Assembly: GCF_017873965.1 (NCBI RefSeq)
Contig: NZ_JAGGKT010000002.1
Coordinates: forward strand, 534,312-598,311
Length of the DNA: 64,000 nucleotides
Reading direction: 5' to 3'
DNA from: Ammoniphilus resinae
GTDB lineage: Bacteria; Bacillota; Bacilli; Aneurinibacillales; RAOX-1
Under the pieces are notes generated by a model. It ran no database searches. It was not told the DNA's origin and saw only the letters and a program-made list of their open reading frames with translations. Made by a program: the position numbers and the translations under genes. Below, piece after piece: positions 8,975 to 18,214 of this stretch (positions within the stretch are counted from its first letter, which is position 1; every line of letters begins with the position of its first letter).

Positions 8975-9922
8975 TTATTCAGTTTTCCACTTCTTCAACC
9001 AGTCCTTGATCAACTGTTTCAACTCGGGATCGACAGGTTTTTTCACCTGATTTTTATAGTCATTTAAAATCGCTTGAATGCGTGGTTCAAGATCTGTCTT
9101 TCGTAAAACATAGGTCATATCTTGTACAAGATGCGCCTCACATTTCCCTTTAACCAGTTCACAGATTTCCTTTGTTTGATCGATTTTTACCTGTACGTCT
9201 TTCGTCCCCGTTACCGCTAGTACTGGGCAGTTAACTTCTGAAAGGTATTCACGCACATTAAACTCCGTGTGTTCACGGTACCACTTCGCGTTAATATCCT
9301 TACCTTTAAAATCGATGACGGATCCTTTAGAATTGTTAATTTGATGTACCAGCTGTTGGTTTACTTTTCGAAATTTCTTTTCGACCTTTAATATACGCAG
9401 CATAATTCCCTGCATCCCTTTTGTATTCCGTATGTCTTCTATCATTTTCCCCCGCTGCCATGCTATTGTCTTGGCAAGTGGCTCTGTTGATGGGGACAAA
9501 AGAATCATTCCTTGTACCGGATGTGTTTGATTGATCACAGGTGCGATTAAGCAACCTTCATTATGACCAAGCAAAATCAGCTGGTGGGGGTCCAACTGGG
9601 GGTGTTCTTTTACGAATTCGATCATAGCTTTGGTATCCTCCACCAAGTCAAAAAAGCCGGCAGCCAGATACTCCCCTTCGCTTTTTCCAACCCCCCGTTT
9701 ATCGTATCGAAGAACCGCAAAGCCTTCTTCAGCCAGTAATTCACTTAGCTCTTTAAATGCATTCATCGGCATGGTCTCTGTATTCCCATCCCGATCGACG
9801 TCACCGCTTGCGTGAAGCAAGACAACAACCGGATAAGGAGCCTGCTCACCTTGAGGGATCGAAAGTGTTCCTGCCAACCGATATTCCCCCTGAATTTCGA
9901 CCTCTTGTTCAATGAAATTCAT
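8975..9922 (-). CDS. Alpha/beta hydrolase with substituted catalytic Ser and His (probable pseudoenzyme)
   Basis: A 315-residue protein of the dienelactone hydrolase/YtmA-like alpha/beta hydrolase type: LLHASGDVDRDGN oxyanion region (35-47), RYDKRGVGKSEG (72-83), and the elbow at 119-123. That elbow reads GHNEG instead of the usual GHSEG, so the nucleophile Ser is Asn121 (codon AAT). The acid Asp242 (GTKDVQV) is kept, but at the position where relatives have a His in a DMxHxLR-like stretch it reads DMTYVLRK (Tyr271, codon TAT). Each change is one transition away from the catalytic codon. Reading frame, length and ribosome site (GAGGGTGT) are intact. Start 9922 is chosen for that site over 9949. 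Either a recently inactivated gene or a non-catalytic binding protein. Confidence 0.85.
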   Translation of the reverse strand: MNFIEQEVEIQGEYRLAGTLSIPQGEQAPYPVVVLLHASGDVDRDGNTETMPMNAFKELSELLAEEGFAVLRYDKRGVGKSEGEYLAAGFFDLVEDTKAMIEFVKEHPQLDPHQLILLGHNEGCLIAPVINQTHPVQGMILLSPSTEPLAKTIAWQRGKMIEDIRNTKGMQGIMLRILKVEKKFRKVNQQLVHQINNSKGSVIDFKGKDINAKWYREHTEFNVREYLSEVNCPVLAVTGTKDVQVKIDQTKEICELVKGKCEAHLVQDMTYVLRKTDLEPRIQAILNDYKNQVKKPVDPELKQLIKDWLKKWKTE

Positions 9923-10010
9923 ATATACGTACACCCTCTTTTTTCTCATGGAAGTCTATTTTATCTATATTAGGTTAACTTAGGAGAGATCGCAACCTAA
10001 TGATAAGTAG

Positions 10011-10046
10011 AAAAGACACATGAATCTATGTTCCATGTGTCTTTTT
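10011..10046. terminator. Bidirectional hairpin terminator
   Basis: AAAAGACACATG and CATGTGTCTTTTT form a 12-base stem with an 11-base loop. It lies 19 bases beyond the stop of the small zinc-finger protein gene at 10065. Confidence 0.75.
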
Positions 10047-10064
10047 ACCGTTCACATCATCTTA

Positions 10065-10256
10065 TTAATTTTGAATTACACGAGAATAGTACTTTTTATT
10101 TTTTAAACGTACCTTGACTGTCATCCTTTTCCCTTTAGGATCATCATTATTTTGTTCACGATAACAATCCAGACAAAGTTCTTTATACTCTTCTTTTTCA
10201 AAGTTGCTAAGTGTGATTCCACACTCCTTGCAATTATCTCTAAGCATTTTATCCAT
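10065..10256 (-). CDS. Small zinc-ribbon-like protein, 63 residues
   Basis: A 63-residue basic protein with two CxxC pairs, Cys9/Cys12 (CKEC) and Cys28/Cys31 (CLDC), separated by 15 residues, a spacing fitting a treble-clef or zinc-ribbon site. The second half is Lys/Arg-rich (KGKRMTVKVRLKNKKYYSRV), suggesting nucleic acid contact. I do not recognise the family. Support for it being real: a downstream terminator, a GAGATGG-type ribosome site just before the start, and conserved-looking metal ligands. AT-rich DNA upstream (10257-10385) holds nothing else I can name. Confidence 0.6.
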   Translation of the reverse strand: MDKMLRDNCKECGITLSNFEKEEYKELCLDCYREQNNDDPKGKRMTVKVRLKNKKYYSRVIQN

Positions 10257-10385
10257 CTCCAGTTCCTACTGTTCCTATATTTTTCTTTATATTATATATA
10301 TTTTTATATTATACATTATATTATTTATAAATACAAACCTAGACACCCTTTCATTTCCTTAGTACCATCCTCGGTAGTCATTTAC

Positions 10386-11768
10386 TTACCGGAAATCCCC
10401 TTCTCTTGAGATTGAGATACCGGTTAACCCAAACAACAACGTAATCAGTGGGCTTAACAAACAGAAGAAGGCAAAAGGCATATAGGCTATAGTTGGTACA
10501 CTTAACGTGCTTGTTAAAAACACTCCGCAAACGCTCCAAGGTACAAGGGGATTTACGACTGTACCAGCGTCTTCCAGCACCCTTGACAAATTTTTCGGTT
10601 TCAATCCCGATTTCCTGTAGTTATCCTGGAATGCTTTACCTGTCAATAGAATAGATAAATATTGTTCCCCTAATAATAAATTAATTCCGATTGCCGTTGC
10701 AGCAGTTGCACTGATGAGAGAAACCGTACGGGTAAGATGCTTTGCCCCTTGCATGATGGCATTAATAATACCTAAATACTGAAGAAGCCCCCCCATACTG
10801 AGTGCTAAAATAACAAGGGAGATAGAAAACATCATACTTTCCATCCCCCCTCTTGTGAGAAGGGTGTCCAGGTCGGAAATCCCTGTTCCCGATTTATAAC
10901 CGGAGAACAACAATTGAAATGCTTTGGTCATGGTCCAGTTATCTTGAACAATGAAAGAGATGAGTAATGCTAAACTTATACTAGAGGACAAGGTAATGAT
11001 TGCTGACATTTTTTTTAAAACAAGCAAAACTAAGATAAGGATCGGTAACAAGGAAACCCACGAGACAAGTCCTGTACCCACAATATCCCGCTGAAACATG
11101 GAAAGCTTGGCAATTTGACTTTTTGAAATTGTAGGCGACAAAACCATGTACAATCCAAATGATAAAACAAACGCAGGAATCGTTGTCCACAGCATATTTT
11201 TAATATGTTCAAACAAATCCACATGAACGATCCCCGATGCCAAGTTTGTTGTATCCGATAAGGGTGACATCTTATCACCGAAAAAAGCACCCGAAACAAT
11301 AGCCCCCGCCATCCAGGCAGGATTGATTCCAGCAGCCGTGCCAATCCCGAGAAAGGCAACCCCTACAGTAGCAGCAGTCGTTAAAGAACTTCCAATGCCC
11401 ATTCCAACCACTGCAGTTACAGCAAACACAACAGCGAGGAAAAAGTGCTCAGATACTAATTGTAAACCTAAAAATAAAAAGGTTGGAATTGTCCCACTTG
11501 CCATCCAGCTGCTAATAAGCATCCCAATAAAAAAGAAAATATAAACCGCTTGAAGTCCGGCTCTCGCCCCTTCAACCATGGCTATTTCAAGGTTTTGGAT
11601 CGAATGCCGTTTGGCTAATCCATAAAGCAGTAAAAAAAGAATGCATGTGATGATTGGAATGTGTGGAACTAGTTCCATTTTGGTAATCATCGTACTCATT
11701 CCCAAAAGGATCAAAGCCACAATGAACCAAGCCTCAATGGGCTTTACCTGTACACCTTCTTTATTCAT
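10386..11768 (-). CDS. nhaC: Na+/H+ antiporter NhaC family
   Basis: A 460-residue polytopic membrane protein with about 11-12 hydrophobic segments. NhaC family marks include the GARAGLQAVYIFFFIGMLISSWM stretch (quoted here only in part in function: a Gly-rich helix near residue 75), GAFFGDKMSPLSDTTNLAS near 180, and NPLVPWSVCGVF near the C terminus. Members exchange external protons or malate for Na+/lactate (NhaC, MleN). The exchange partner cannot be told apart by eye. Start ATG at 11768 has AGGGGGTT 5 bases upstream. A longer frame to 11903 lacks a ribosome site. Confidence 0.9.
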   Translation of the reverse strand: MNKEGVQVKPIEAWFIVALILLGMSTMITKMELVPHIPIITCILFLLLYGLAKRHSIQNLEIAMVEGARAGLQAVYIFFFIGMLISSWMASGTIPTFLFLGLQLVSEHFFLAVVFAVTAVVGMGIGSSLTTAATVGVAFLGIGTAAGINPAWMAGAIVSGAFFGDKMSPLSDTTNLASGIVHVDLFEHIKNMLWTTIPAFVLSFGLYMVLSPTISKSQIAKLSMFQRDIVGTGLVSWVSLLPILILVLLVLKKMSAIITLSSSISLALLISFIVQDNWTMTKAFQLLFSGYKSGTGISDLDTLLTRGGMESMMFSISLVILALSMGGLLQYLGIINAIMQGAKHLTRTVSLISATAATAIGINLLLGEQYLSILLTGKAFQDNYRKSGLKPKNLSRVLEDAGTVVNPLVPWSVCGVFLTSTLSVPTIAYMPFAFFCLLSPLITLLFGLTGISISREGDFR

Positions 11769-11918
11769 AATGAACCCCCTGATATCCCTGCCACATCGAT
11801 GTGTAACATTTATCACACCGAAGCATTTCTGTTTAAACGCTTTTTTGTAATGAAGTATTTCTTCATAACTATGTATTTTACTCATAAACAAAGAAACCAT
11901 CAACTATTAGATCAATGG

Positions 11919-11946
11919 AAAAAGAGGGGAAGCCCCCCTCTTTTTT
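11919..11946. terminator. Strong hairpin terminator
   Basis: AAAAAGAGGGG-AAGC-CCCCTCTTTTTT, an 11-base stem, directly after the stop of the 56-residue membrane protein gene (minus strand). Confidence 0.8.
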
Positions 11947-11957
11947 CTTATAGGCCA

Positions 11958-12128
11958 TTATTCCTTTTCGATCGCTTTCAAGATTCCCACTGTAATCAAG
12001 CCTGCTAAAAAGGAATCGAGAATCCGTAGCTCCTGACTGCTTAGAAACATCAGACTGTTAAAAACAACGATAAAGAGGAAGAGGGTAAATAGATCCCACT
12101 CCATTTGCTCTATTATTTTGTGTCGCAT
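11958..12128 (-). CDS. Small membrane protein, 56 residues
   Basis: A short open frame starting MRHKIIEQMEWDLFTLFLF and ending KAIEKE. It has two hydrophobic segments (about residues 13-29 and 39-51) separated by SSQELRILDS, so a helical hairpin is likely. Support: AAGGGG 8 bases before the ATG, a strong terminator immediately downstream, and no other use for the 170 bases. I do not recognise the family and give no function. It lies between the NhaC gene and the pabB fusion, both on the same strand, but the terminator separates it from nhaC. Confidence 0.6.
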   Translation of the reverse strand: MRHKIIEQMEWDLFTLFLFIVVFNSLMFLSSQELRILDSFLAGLITVGILKAIEKE

Positions 12129-12234
12129 TTTTTGGCCCCTTTTTCTAACAACGTCTCTTTTGTATATTAGACGAAATACACCTTAAAATAGTAACAAGGT
12201 CCTATTATTTTTTTAAAAAGAGGGGCAATTTAGG

Positions 12235-13956
12235 CTAAATCAGTCTTACTTTCAGCTTTTTGCGAACACTATTGATAAACCAAATGCCTTCTGCCTTTTC
12301 CAAATCAGTATGCAGAAGCACCCTTTCATGAAGTTCGCCTTTTCGAAGTAATTCTTCGCGATAGGTTCCTGGCAAAAGGCCTGATGTGAGGGGGGGCGTA
12401 TAATTTACACCGTCTATTTGCACGATCACGTTGCCCAATGTAAACTCTGTAATTTCCCCGGATTCATTCCACAATAGTGTATCGAAAAGGGCTGGATCCT
12501 CCATTCTCCGCTCGTTATAAACCGACCGTTGCGTTGTTTTATGAAAAAGAAATAGGTATTTACTCTGGACAGGCTGTTCTGCGAGTCGGACGAGTAATTC
12601 CTTCGTATGGTCTTGCTGAAAGGGGTTACCTTCGACGCTTATCTTTCCAAATTTGTTAACGAGCAGACGAACGCGATAGGGTTGCTTGTAATCCTCTTGT
12701 TTATATTTTTCCAATTCTGTTCGCACCGCGACTCGATCATAGGAAATCCCGAAATAAACTGCCGACTTCTCCATTCGATCGAGGTGCTGCTGTAGAAGAA
12801 AATACTCCCCTTTCTCCAGCAAGATTGTTTCAAGCAGTTCAAAATCTGAAGTTGTTTTTGTGAGCAACTTAGTCTTATTAATCACTTCCTCGTATTCTCC
12901 TTTGACGGTGGAATCCCAAGTAATCCCCCCACCAACACCAAATTCCGCTTTGTTTTTCCTGGAATCAACCAAAACCGTGCGAATGGCTACATTAAATAAA
13001 GCATTGCCATTAGGCTCGATAAAACCAATGCTTCCACAATAGACACCTCTTGGGCTATCCTCCAGTCTTTTGATATGTTTCATGGTTTCAATTTTCGGCG
13101 CCCCGGTTATCGACCCACAAGGGAATAAAGCAGTAAAGATGTCTTCTAATTGAATTTCAGGACATAGTTTTCCTTCAATGGTTGATGTCATTTGAAAAAC
13201 GGTGGGATATTTTTCAATCTCAAACAGACGAGTCACCTCAACTGATCCAGGTAAGCAAATTTTCCCCAAATCATTTCGCAGCAAGTCTACAATCATAAGA
13301 TTTTCTGCACGATCTTTCTCTGATTCATAAAGCCCAGCAGCTTGTTTTTCATCCTCTGTAAGGTATCGACCTCTTGCAGCCGTCCCTTTCATTGGTTTTG
13401 TGATAATCTGGTCGCCTTTCTTATGAAAAAACAGCTCAGGTGAAGCAGATAAAATTTGATAAGGACCTATCTGAAGATATGCTCCATACTCTGCTTGTTG
13501 ATTTTCATTCATCTTTTGGTACAGGCCAGTTGCATCCCCGGTGATCCGCGCATGCATCCGCAGGGTGTAATTCACCTGATAGGTCTCCCCGCGAGATATA
13601 GCTTCATGGATAGCCTGTATGCTTTGTTGATATCTCTGAGGATCGGTTGCCGGCCCCCAGTCAGATACTTCGAAGTCTGCGGATCTGGCTGCGATTTGGC
13701 TAATCTGAGGCTTCGTATATATACCAAAGAATACCAGAGGTAGATCGCTTTCAACCTGGTTTACCACATAGGAAGGATCAAAGGCAGGTGCTGCCTCGTA
13801 AGATAAATATCCAGCTGCATAATAGCCTTTTTGTACCCATTGTTGAACCTTTTGCAGTGCAGGAATGACTTCATCTATTGAAACCACGGAAACGATATGG
13901 ATCGGCTCACTAAATTCAATGGGTTGACGATGGAAATCGAAGTGCATCGTGTACAT
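12235..13956 (-). CDS. pabB: Fused aminodeoxychorismate synthase component I and aminodeoxychorismate lyase (PabB-PabC)
   Basis: A 573-residue fusion. Residues ~1-340 are a chorismate-binding PabB domain, with SASPELFFHKKGDQIITKPM, KGTAARGR, the RAENLMIVDLLRNDLG block, and GSITGAPKIETM. Residues ~345-573 are a class IV aminotransferase fold like PabC, with FELLETILLEKGEYF, LDRMEKSAVYFGI and HKTTQRSVYNERR holding the PLP Lys candidate. Together they would convert chorismate plus ammonia to 4-aminobenzoate for folate. The glutaminase partner PabA is not encoded nearby, nor are other folate genes. Fused PabBC proteins are known in several bacteria. Monocistronic by position. Confidence 0.92.
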   Translation of the reverse strand: MYTMHFDFHRQPIEFSEPIHIVSVVSIDEVIPALQKVQQWVQKGYYAAGYLSYEAAPAFDPSYVVNQVESDLPLVFFGIYTKPQISQIAARSADFEVSDWGPATDPQRYQQSIQAIHEAISRGETYQVNYTLRMHARITGDATGLYQKMNENQQAEYGAYLQIGPYQILSASPELFFHKKGDQIITKPMKGTAARGRYLTEDEKQAAGLYESEKDRAENLMIVDLLRNDLGKICLPGSVEVTRLFEIEKYPTVFQMTSTIEGKLCPEIQLEDIFTALFPCGSITGAPKIETMKHIKRLEDSPRGVYCGSIGFIEPNGNALFNVAIRTVLVDSRKNKAEFGVGGGITWDSTVKGEYEEVINKTKLLTKTTSDFELLETILLEKGEYFLLQQHLDRMEKSAVYFGISYDRVAVRTELEKYKQEDYKQPYRVRLLVNKFGKISVEGNPFQQDHTKELLVRLAEQPVQSKYLFLFHKTTQRSVYNERRMEDPALFDTLLWNESGEITEFTLGNVIVQIDGVNYTPPLTSGLLPGTYREELLRKGELHERVLLHTDLEKAEGIWFINSVRKKLKVRLI

Positions 13957-14189
13957 TTTTGTTTTGCTCCTTAATCAATTGTTTGCGCACGACGTTGAAT
14001 GGGCATGCGATCACAAACATTTCAACTTCATTTAGGGCGTTACGATAAAACCTACGAATCTATTATATGGAAGAATTATACCTTACGGAAATGAAATTTG
14101 GTTCAAAGGACTCTTTGAAAAAAATTGAAATCTAGGAAAATGGAGGGTAAGATTTAAATAGACTACTAGAATTGGAGTTGATCCGCAGA

Positions 14190-15851
14190 ATGTTGATAAG
14201 AAAAACAGCAGCCCTTCTTTTGTCATTATCGCTATCGGCAACGGCAGGTTTAGCTGCTGCTGAAGTTCCTACAAAAATTCAGGTGAAATATGATCAATTA
14301 GAAATCCTTTTCCCAGATCAAGAACCTATTCTTCGTAATGAACACACACTCGTTCCAATACGGCCTATTGCTGAATCGCTAGGGTTTCTCATAGATTGGG
14401 ATCCAGCCACACAGATGGTCCACTTTTCAAGAAATATCGATCAAGTTTCCTTGCAAATTGGACAACCCATTGCCGATCGAAATGGTGAAAAAATTGAATT
14501 GGATGCACCCGCCATGGTAATACAGGAACGAACCATGGTTCCCCTGCGATTTATTGCAGAAGCCCTAAACTATCAAGTGGATTGGGATGGACAGGAGAAG
14601 ATCGTGCAAATTTCAGAGCGTTCCGTCGCGTCACCGACCGTGCCAAATTCACCGTCAGCTGAATTGCCTGATGAATCTCCCATTAGTGATTCAACTGTTC
14701 AATTAGGCAGTGATGTGCTGTTTAATCATTTCTATGAACTCATCAAAGGGAAAAAGGTAGGCTTGGTGACCAATCAAACCGGTGTAAACAGTCAAGGAAT
14801 CAGTACGATGGAAAGCTTATGGAAGGAGTCCGAGATCCAATTAACTGCCCTATATGGACCCGAACATGGAATAGACGGGAAAGCCCGTGCCGGTGCCTAT
14901 GTAAAATCTTACGAACATCCGGAATATCATATCCCGGTATATAGCCTATACGGAGAAACCCGCACGCCAACTGAAGAAATGTTGAAAAATATCGATGTAT
15001 TGCTATTTGATGTACAGGACGTTGGGGCGAGATGGTACACTTACATGTCTACTTTAAATTATTGTATGGTGGCGGCCAAGAAATATGATATACCGGTAAT
15101 CGTCCTCGACCGCCCAAATCCAGTGGGGGCAACGATCGTTGAAGGGCCTGTGGCAGAAGACCCCTTCCTTACTTTTGTCGGGGTAGATAATCTCCCAATG
15201 TCCCACGGCATGACAGCAGGGGAACTTGCTTTATTCTTCAACCGAAAAATTGACGCAGACGTCACCGTCATCCCGATGGAAGGTTATAAGCGTTCTATGC
15301 TCTTCCAAGATACCGGGCTGAATTGGATACCTACCTCACCGATGCTGCCTACGTTGGAATCTGTCTTTGGCTACATGGCAACGGGTCTTGGCGAGGGAAC
15401 TGGCGTCTTTCAATCGAATTTCACTTGGATTGGAAGTAAAGCACTCGATGCAACAGGTGCGGAGAAGTTTGCCAACCTCTTGAATGGAGCCAATTTGCCG
15501 GGGGTCATCTTCAAGGCAGAGGTCAAAGGCACTGCTGGCGGAGCAACCCTCGAGATCACCGATCCTTACAAATTTAACCCGGCCAAAACCGGAATTTACG
15601 CCTTAGCCTATGCCCGCATGCTAACCAATTTTGATGTACCGAAAAGTGGAAAAACCGTCGTCATGTTTGACAAAATCATGGGAACGAGCAAAATGGGAGA
15701 ATACCTGGAGAAAGGGCTCACCCCACAAGAAATTGAAGCGAAATACAAGCTGGGGCTTGAACAATTCAAGAAACTTCGGAAGAAATATTTGATCTATGGT
15801 GATAAACCGTATAAGGTAAGTAAGCCGATTTCCTCGGATTCATATAAATAG
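14190..15851 (+). CDS. namZ: Exo-beta-N-acetylmuramidase NamZ (DUF1343) with N-terminal stalk domain
   Basis: A 553-residue secreted protein. Signal peptide MLIRKTAALLLSLSLSATAG, then a copper amine oxidase N-terminal-like domain (about 30-145; VPIRPIAESLGFLIDWD and VPLRFIAEALNYQVDWD repeats), a Pro/Ser linker, and the DUF1343/NamZ domain from about 170. NamZ marks are GKKVGLVTNQTGVN, LYGPEHGIDGKARAG with the conserved PEHG, LLFDVQDVGARWYTY, and VLDRPNPVGA. NamZ removes MurNAc from the non-reducing ends of peptidoglycan fragments during cell-wall recycling. The stalk domain is common on secreted proteins of Paenibacillaceae and may anchor it to the wall. A TTG at 14172 is an alternative start. 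Confidence 0.9.
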   Translation: MLIRKTAALLLSLSLSATAGLAAAEVPTKIQVKYDQLEILFPDQEPILRNEHTLVPIRPIAESLGFLIDWDPATQMVHFSRNIDQVSLQIGQPIADRNGEKIELDAPAMVIQERTMVPLRFIAEALNYQVDWDGQEKIVQISERSVASPTVPNSPSAELPDESPISDSTVQLGSDVLFNHFYELIKGKKVGLVTNQTGVNSQGISTMESLWKESEIQLTALYGPEHGIDGKARAGAYVKSYEHPEYHIPVYSLYGETRTPTEEMLKNIDVLLFDVQDVGARWYTYMSTLNYCMVAAKKYDIPVIVLDRPNPVGATIVEGPVAEDPFLTFVGVDNLPMSHGMTAGELALFFNRKIDADVTVIPMEGYKRSMLFQDTGLNWIPTSPMLPTLESVFGYMATGLGEGTGVFQSNFTWIGSKALDATGAEKFANLLNGANLPGVIFKAEVKGTAGGATLEITDPYKFNPAKTGIYALAYARMLTNFDVPKSGKTVVMFDKIMGTSKMGEYLEKGLTPQEIEAKYKLGLEQFKKLRKKYLIYGDKPYKVSKPISSDSYK

Positions 15852-15866
15852 ATGGGATTGGGATAT

Positions 15867-16053
15867 TAACGGAAAACTTTTCCGTTATTGTTGTAAATCC
15901 TTAAGATAATGGACTAATAGCGGAAAATCTTTCCGCTATTAGTCTTTTTCAACTTAATTTTAGGACGACTACCTTTCAATAACGGATTTTTTTTCCGTTA
16001 TCCGCCGATTTATAACCAAAAAACGATAAATAGCGGAATAATTTTCCTCTATT
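15867..16053. repeat. Cluster of four GCGGAAA/TTTCCGC palindromes
   Basis: Four imperfect palindromes in 187 bases: 15867-15887 (TAACGGAAAA..TTTTCCGTTA), 15913-15943 (ACTAATAGCGGAAA..TTTCCGCTATTAGT, a 31-base palindrome), 15979-16000 and 16029-16053. Spacing is irregular (25-35 bases). Copies of the same unit occur at 27635 and 53961-54095. They fill the gap between convergent namZ and the molybdoenzyme gene. Confidence 0.8.
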
Positions 16054-16065
16054 CAAACCCTCAGT

Positions 16066-18114
16066 CTAAACCACAATTTTCTCCACCTCTACCCGATTAG
16101 AAAAAAACACGGCACCACCACCCATGTCGGCCAAACGACCCGGTGTGAGCGTATTAACCAAACGCTTTGTACCCGCTTGATCCGACCATAGGCCTTGGGT
16201 AACTGCGGCACCCGGAAGGACGGTTTCAGATACCCATGCTACGAGTTCACACTCTCCACGATCATTGTAAACTCGAACCTTCTCCTGATGAGTAATGCCT
16301 CTCTTCTGTGCATCCTCTGGATGAAGATAGAGATAAGGACCTTTTTCCATCGACACATGCTTTTCCTGTAGCGAAAAGGTTGTATTTAAAAAATTATGAT
16401 TTGGTGCCGTTACTAAAAGCAGTGGATAAGTATCCGGTTCTTGAATCGGGATGTAAGTCGGTAAGGCGGGATACCCCATTTCTTTCATTTGCTCTGAATA
16501 CAGTTCAATTTTTCCACTCGGGGTAGTAAATCCGTTAGGCAGTAACGGTCTTGCCTGCCGATCCAATTTCACAAAATGATGTTCTTGAAGCTCTTCCAAA
16601 GTTATACTCGTAAGATACGGGTTCTCTGGATAATTAAGAAGATCAGTAATAATCTTCTCTTCGCTCTCTTTCAACACTTCATCCTCAAATCCCATCGCCT
16701 CAGCTAGTAAACGAAAGACTTGCAAATTAGACTTACTCTCCCCATAAGACTCAATCACGGGGTGCTGCAAATGAAGATAATGATGCCAATAGGATGTATA
16801 AAGATCCATGTTTTCATAAGATGAAGTGGCCGGCAGGATAAGATCGGCATACCGGGCGGTTTCTGTCAGAAACAAATCATGAACAACGGTAAACAGATCT
16901 TCCCTTTCAAATCCTTTTCGAACCTTGTTTCCATCAGGTGCTACCACCAACGGATTACTGTTATAAACATATAACGAATAAACTGGAGGATCTAGCTCTG
17001 TCAAGGCTTCCCCGATCAAGTTCATGTTTATCAACCGTGTTGGTTTTTCCTGTAAATCTGGTCTGGTGAGTACTTGATTGTTTAAAGCAGAAAATCCACC
17101 ATTCTCTCTTGTTGCCCCGCCCCCGCGATATTTCCATTGTCCAGTCAATGCTGGAAGACAAGCTAATGTGCGGGCAAACATTCCACCGTTGTCATGATGT
17201 TGTGGTCCATTTCCAATCCGAATATAGGAAGGGGTTGTGCGAGCATATAGTCGGGCAAGCTTATAAATATCCTCCACAGGAACCTTGGTTATAGCAGAAA
17301 CGGACTCCGGGTCATATTGCTTAACATGTTCCACCAATTCTTCTGCCCCTACTGTATATTCAGATAGAAATCCCTCATCCACAAGTCCTTCGGCAAATAG
17401 GATATGCATCATTCCCAAAGCAAGTGCAGCGTCCGTTCCGGGCATAATTGGGATAAACCAGTCCGCCCACCGTCCCGTCTGATTTTTATGGACATCTATA
17501 ACGACAATCTGTGCTCCTTTTTTCCTCGCCTGTTCAGCAAATACGACCTGGTGCATATTGGTGCTTACTGCATTACATCCCCAGATGATCACCAATTTGG
17601 AATGAACGGTATCCTCTGGGTCAACCCCGAAACTTCCTCCCATCGTAAAAGAAAATCCTGTATTGCCAGCCACATTGCAAATCGTCCGCTCCATTCGGCT
17701 GGCTCCCAAGCGGTGGAAGAATCGTTGCCCGGCACCAAGCATATTAATCCGTCCCATATTCCCGGCGAAAGAATAAGGTAGGATACATTCTGCCCCATGC
17801 TCTGCAAGTAAAGTTTTCCATTGATCTGTAATCAGCTGTATCGCTTCATCCCAATCAATCCTAATAAACTCCCCAGACCCTTTTGGACCCGTTCTTTTCA
17901 GCGGATATTTTAAACGAGAAGGGTCATAGAGACGTGTAGGCAAGTTTCGAACTTTGTTACAGATTGCCCCCTTTGTAACCGGATGGTCAGGGTTCCCTGC
18001 AACTTTTATTATTTTTCCATCTTTTTTATGAACCAGCAGTCCGCAGGTATCCGGACAATCCAACGAACAGACTGATGGAAATACACCGTCTTTTTGTTGT
18101 AGATAACTTGACAT
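16066..18114 (-). CDS. Molybdopterin-dependent oxidoreductase with [4Fe-4S] site (BisC/formate dehydrogenase-like)
   Basis: A 682-residue DMSO-reductase-superfamily enzyme. The N terminus binds a [4Fe-4S] cluster through Cys16, Cys20, Cys24 and Cys52 (VCSLDCPDTCGLL...GAICNK). Molybdopterin-binding blocks follow: SRLKYPLKRTGPKGSGEF, IIWGCNAVSTN, VVIDVHKNQTGRWADWF, PGTDAALALG, RIGNGPQHHDNGG and the C-terminal APNHNFLNTTFS and HPEDAQKRGI stretches. No twin-arginine signal, so it is cytoplasmic. No selenocysteine TGA is needed. The length matches B. subtilis YoaE (about 680), of unknown substrate. No partner electron-transfer subunit or molybdopterin gene is adjacent. Confidence 0.9.
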   Translation of the reverse strand: MSSYLQQKDGVFPSVCSLDCPDTCGLLVHKKDGKIIKVAGNPDHPVTKGAICNKVRNLPTRLYDPSRLKYPLKRTGPKGSGEFIRIDWDEAIQLITDQWKTLLAEHGAECILPYSFAGNMGRINMLGAGQRFFHRLGASRMERTICNVAGNTGFSFTMGGSFGVDPEDTVHSKLVIIWGCNAVSTNMHQVVFAEQARKKGAQIVVIDVHKNQTGRWADWFIPIMPGTDAALALGMMHILFAEGLVDEGFLSEYTVGAEELVEHVKQYDPESVSAITKVPVEDIYKLARLYARTTPSYIRIGNGPQHHDNGGMFARTLACLPALTGQWKYRGGGATRENGGFSALNNQVLTRPDLQEKPTRLINMNLIGEALTELDPPVYSLYVYNSNPLVVAPDGNKVRKGFEREDLFTVVHDLFLTETARYADLILPATSSYENMDLYTSYWHHYLHLQHPVIESYGESKSNLQVFRLLAEAMGFEDEVLKESEEKIITDLLNYPENPYLTSITLEELQEHHFVKLDRQARPLLPNGFTTPSGKIELYSEQMKEMGYPALPTYIPIQEPDTYPLLLVTAPNHNFLNTTFSLQEKHVSMEKGPYLYLHPEDAQKRGITHQEKVRVYNDRGECELVAWVSETVLPGAAVTQGLWSDQAGTKRLVNTLTPGRLADMGGGAVFFSNRVEVEKIVV

Positions 18115-18189
18115 TTGGGTCTCCCCTCCCCTGAAATAACAACCCGTTTGCTACTATTATACAAAAAAACAAAGCATTTGAATGAAAAA

Positions 18190-18214
18190 AAGGCGATTAT
18201 ACAACAACCGCCTT
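18190..18214 (-). terminator. Terminator of the YitT-family gene
   Basis: AAGGCG and CGCCTT stem with a 13-base loop followed on the minus strand by seven T residues. It overlaps the stop codon of the gene at 18213. Confidence 0.75.

Noticed and set aside
10152..10409. 85-codon plus-strand frame over the zinc-ribbon gene
   Set aside because: Very rich in Phe, Ile and Tyr from AT-rich DNA, no ribosome site, opposite a better supported gene.
15867..16053. CRISPR array
   Set aside because: The repeats are palindromes that differ from each other and the spacers are of unequal length. No cas gene is near.
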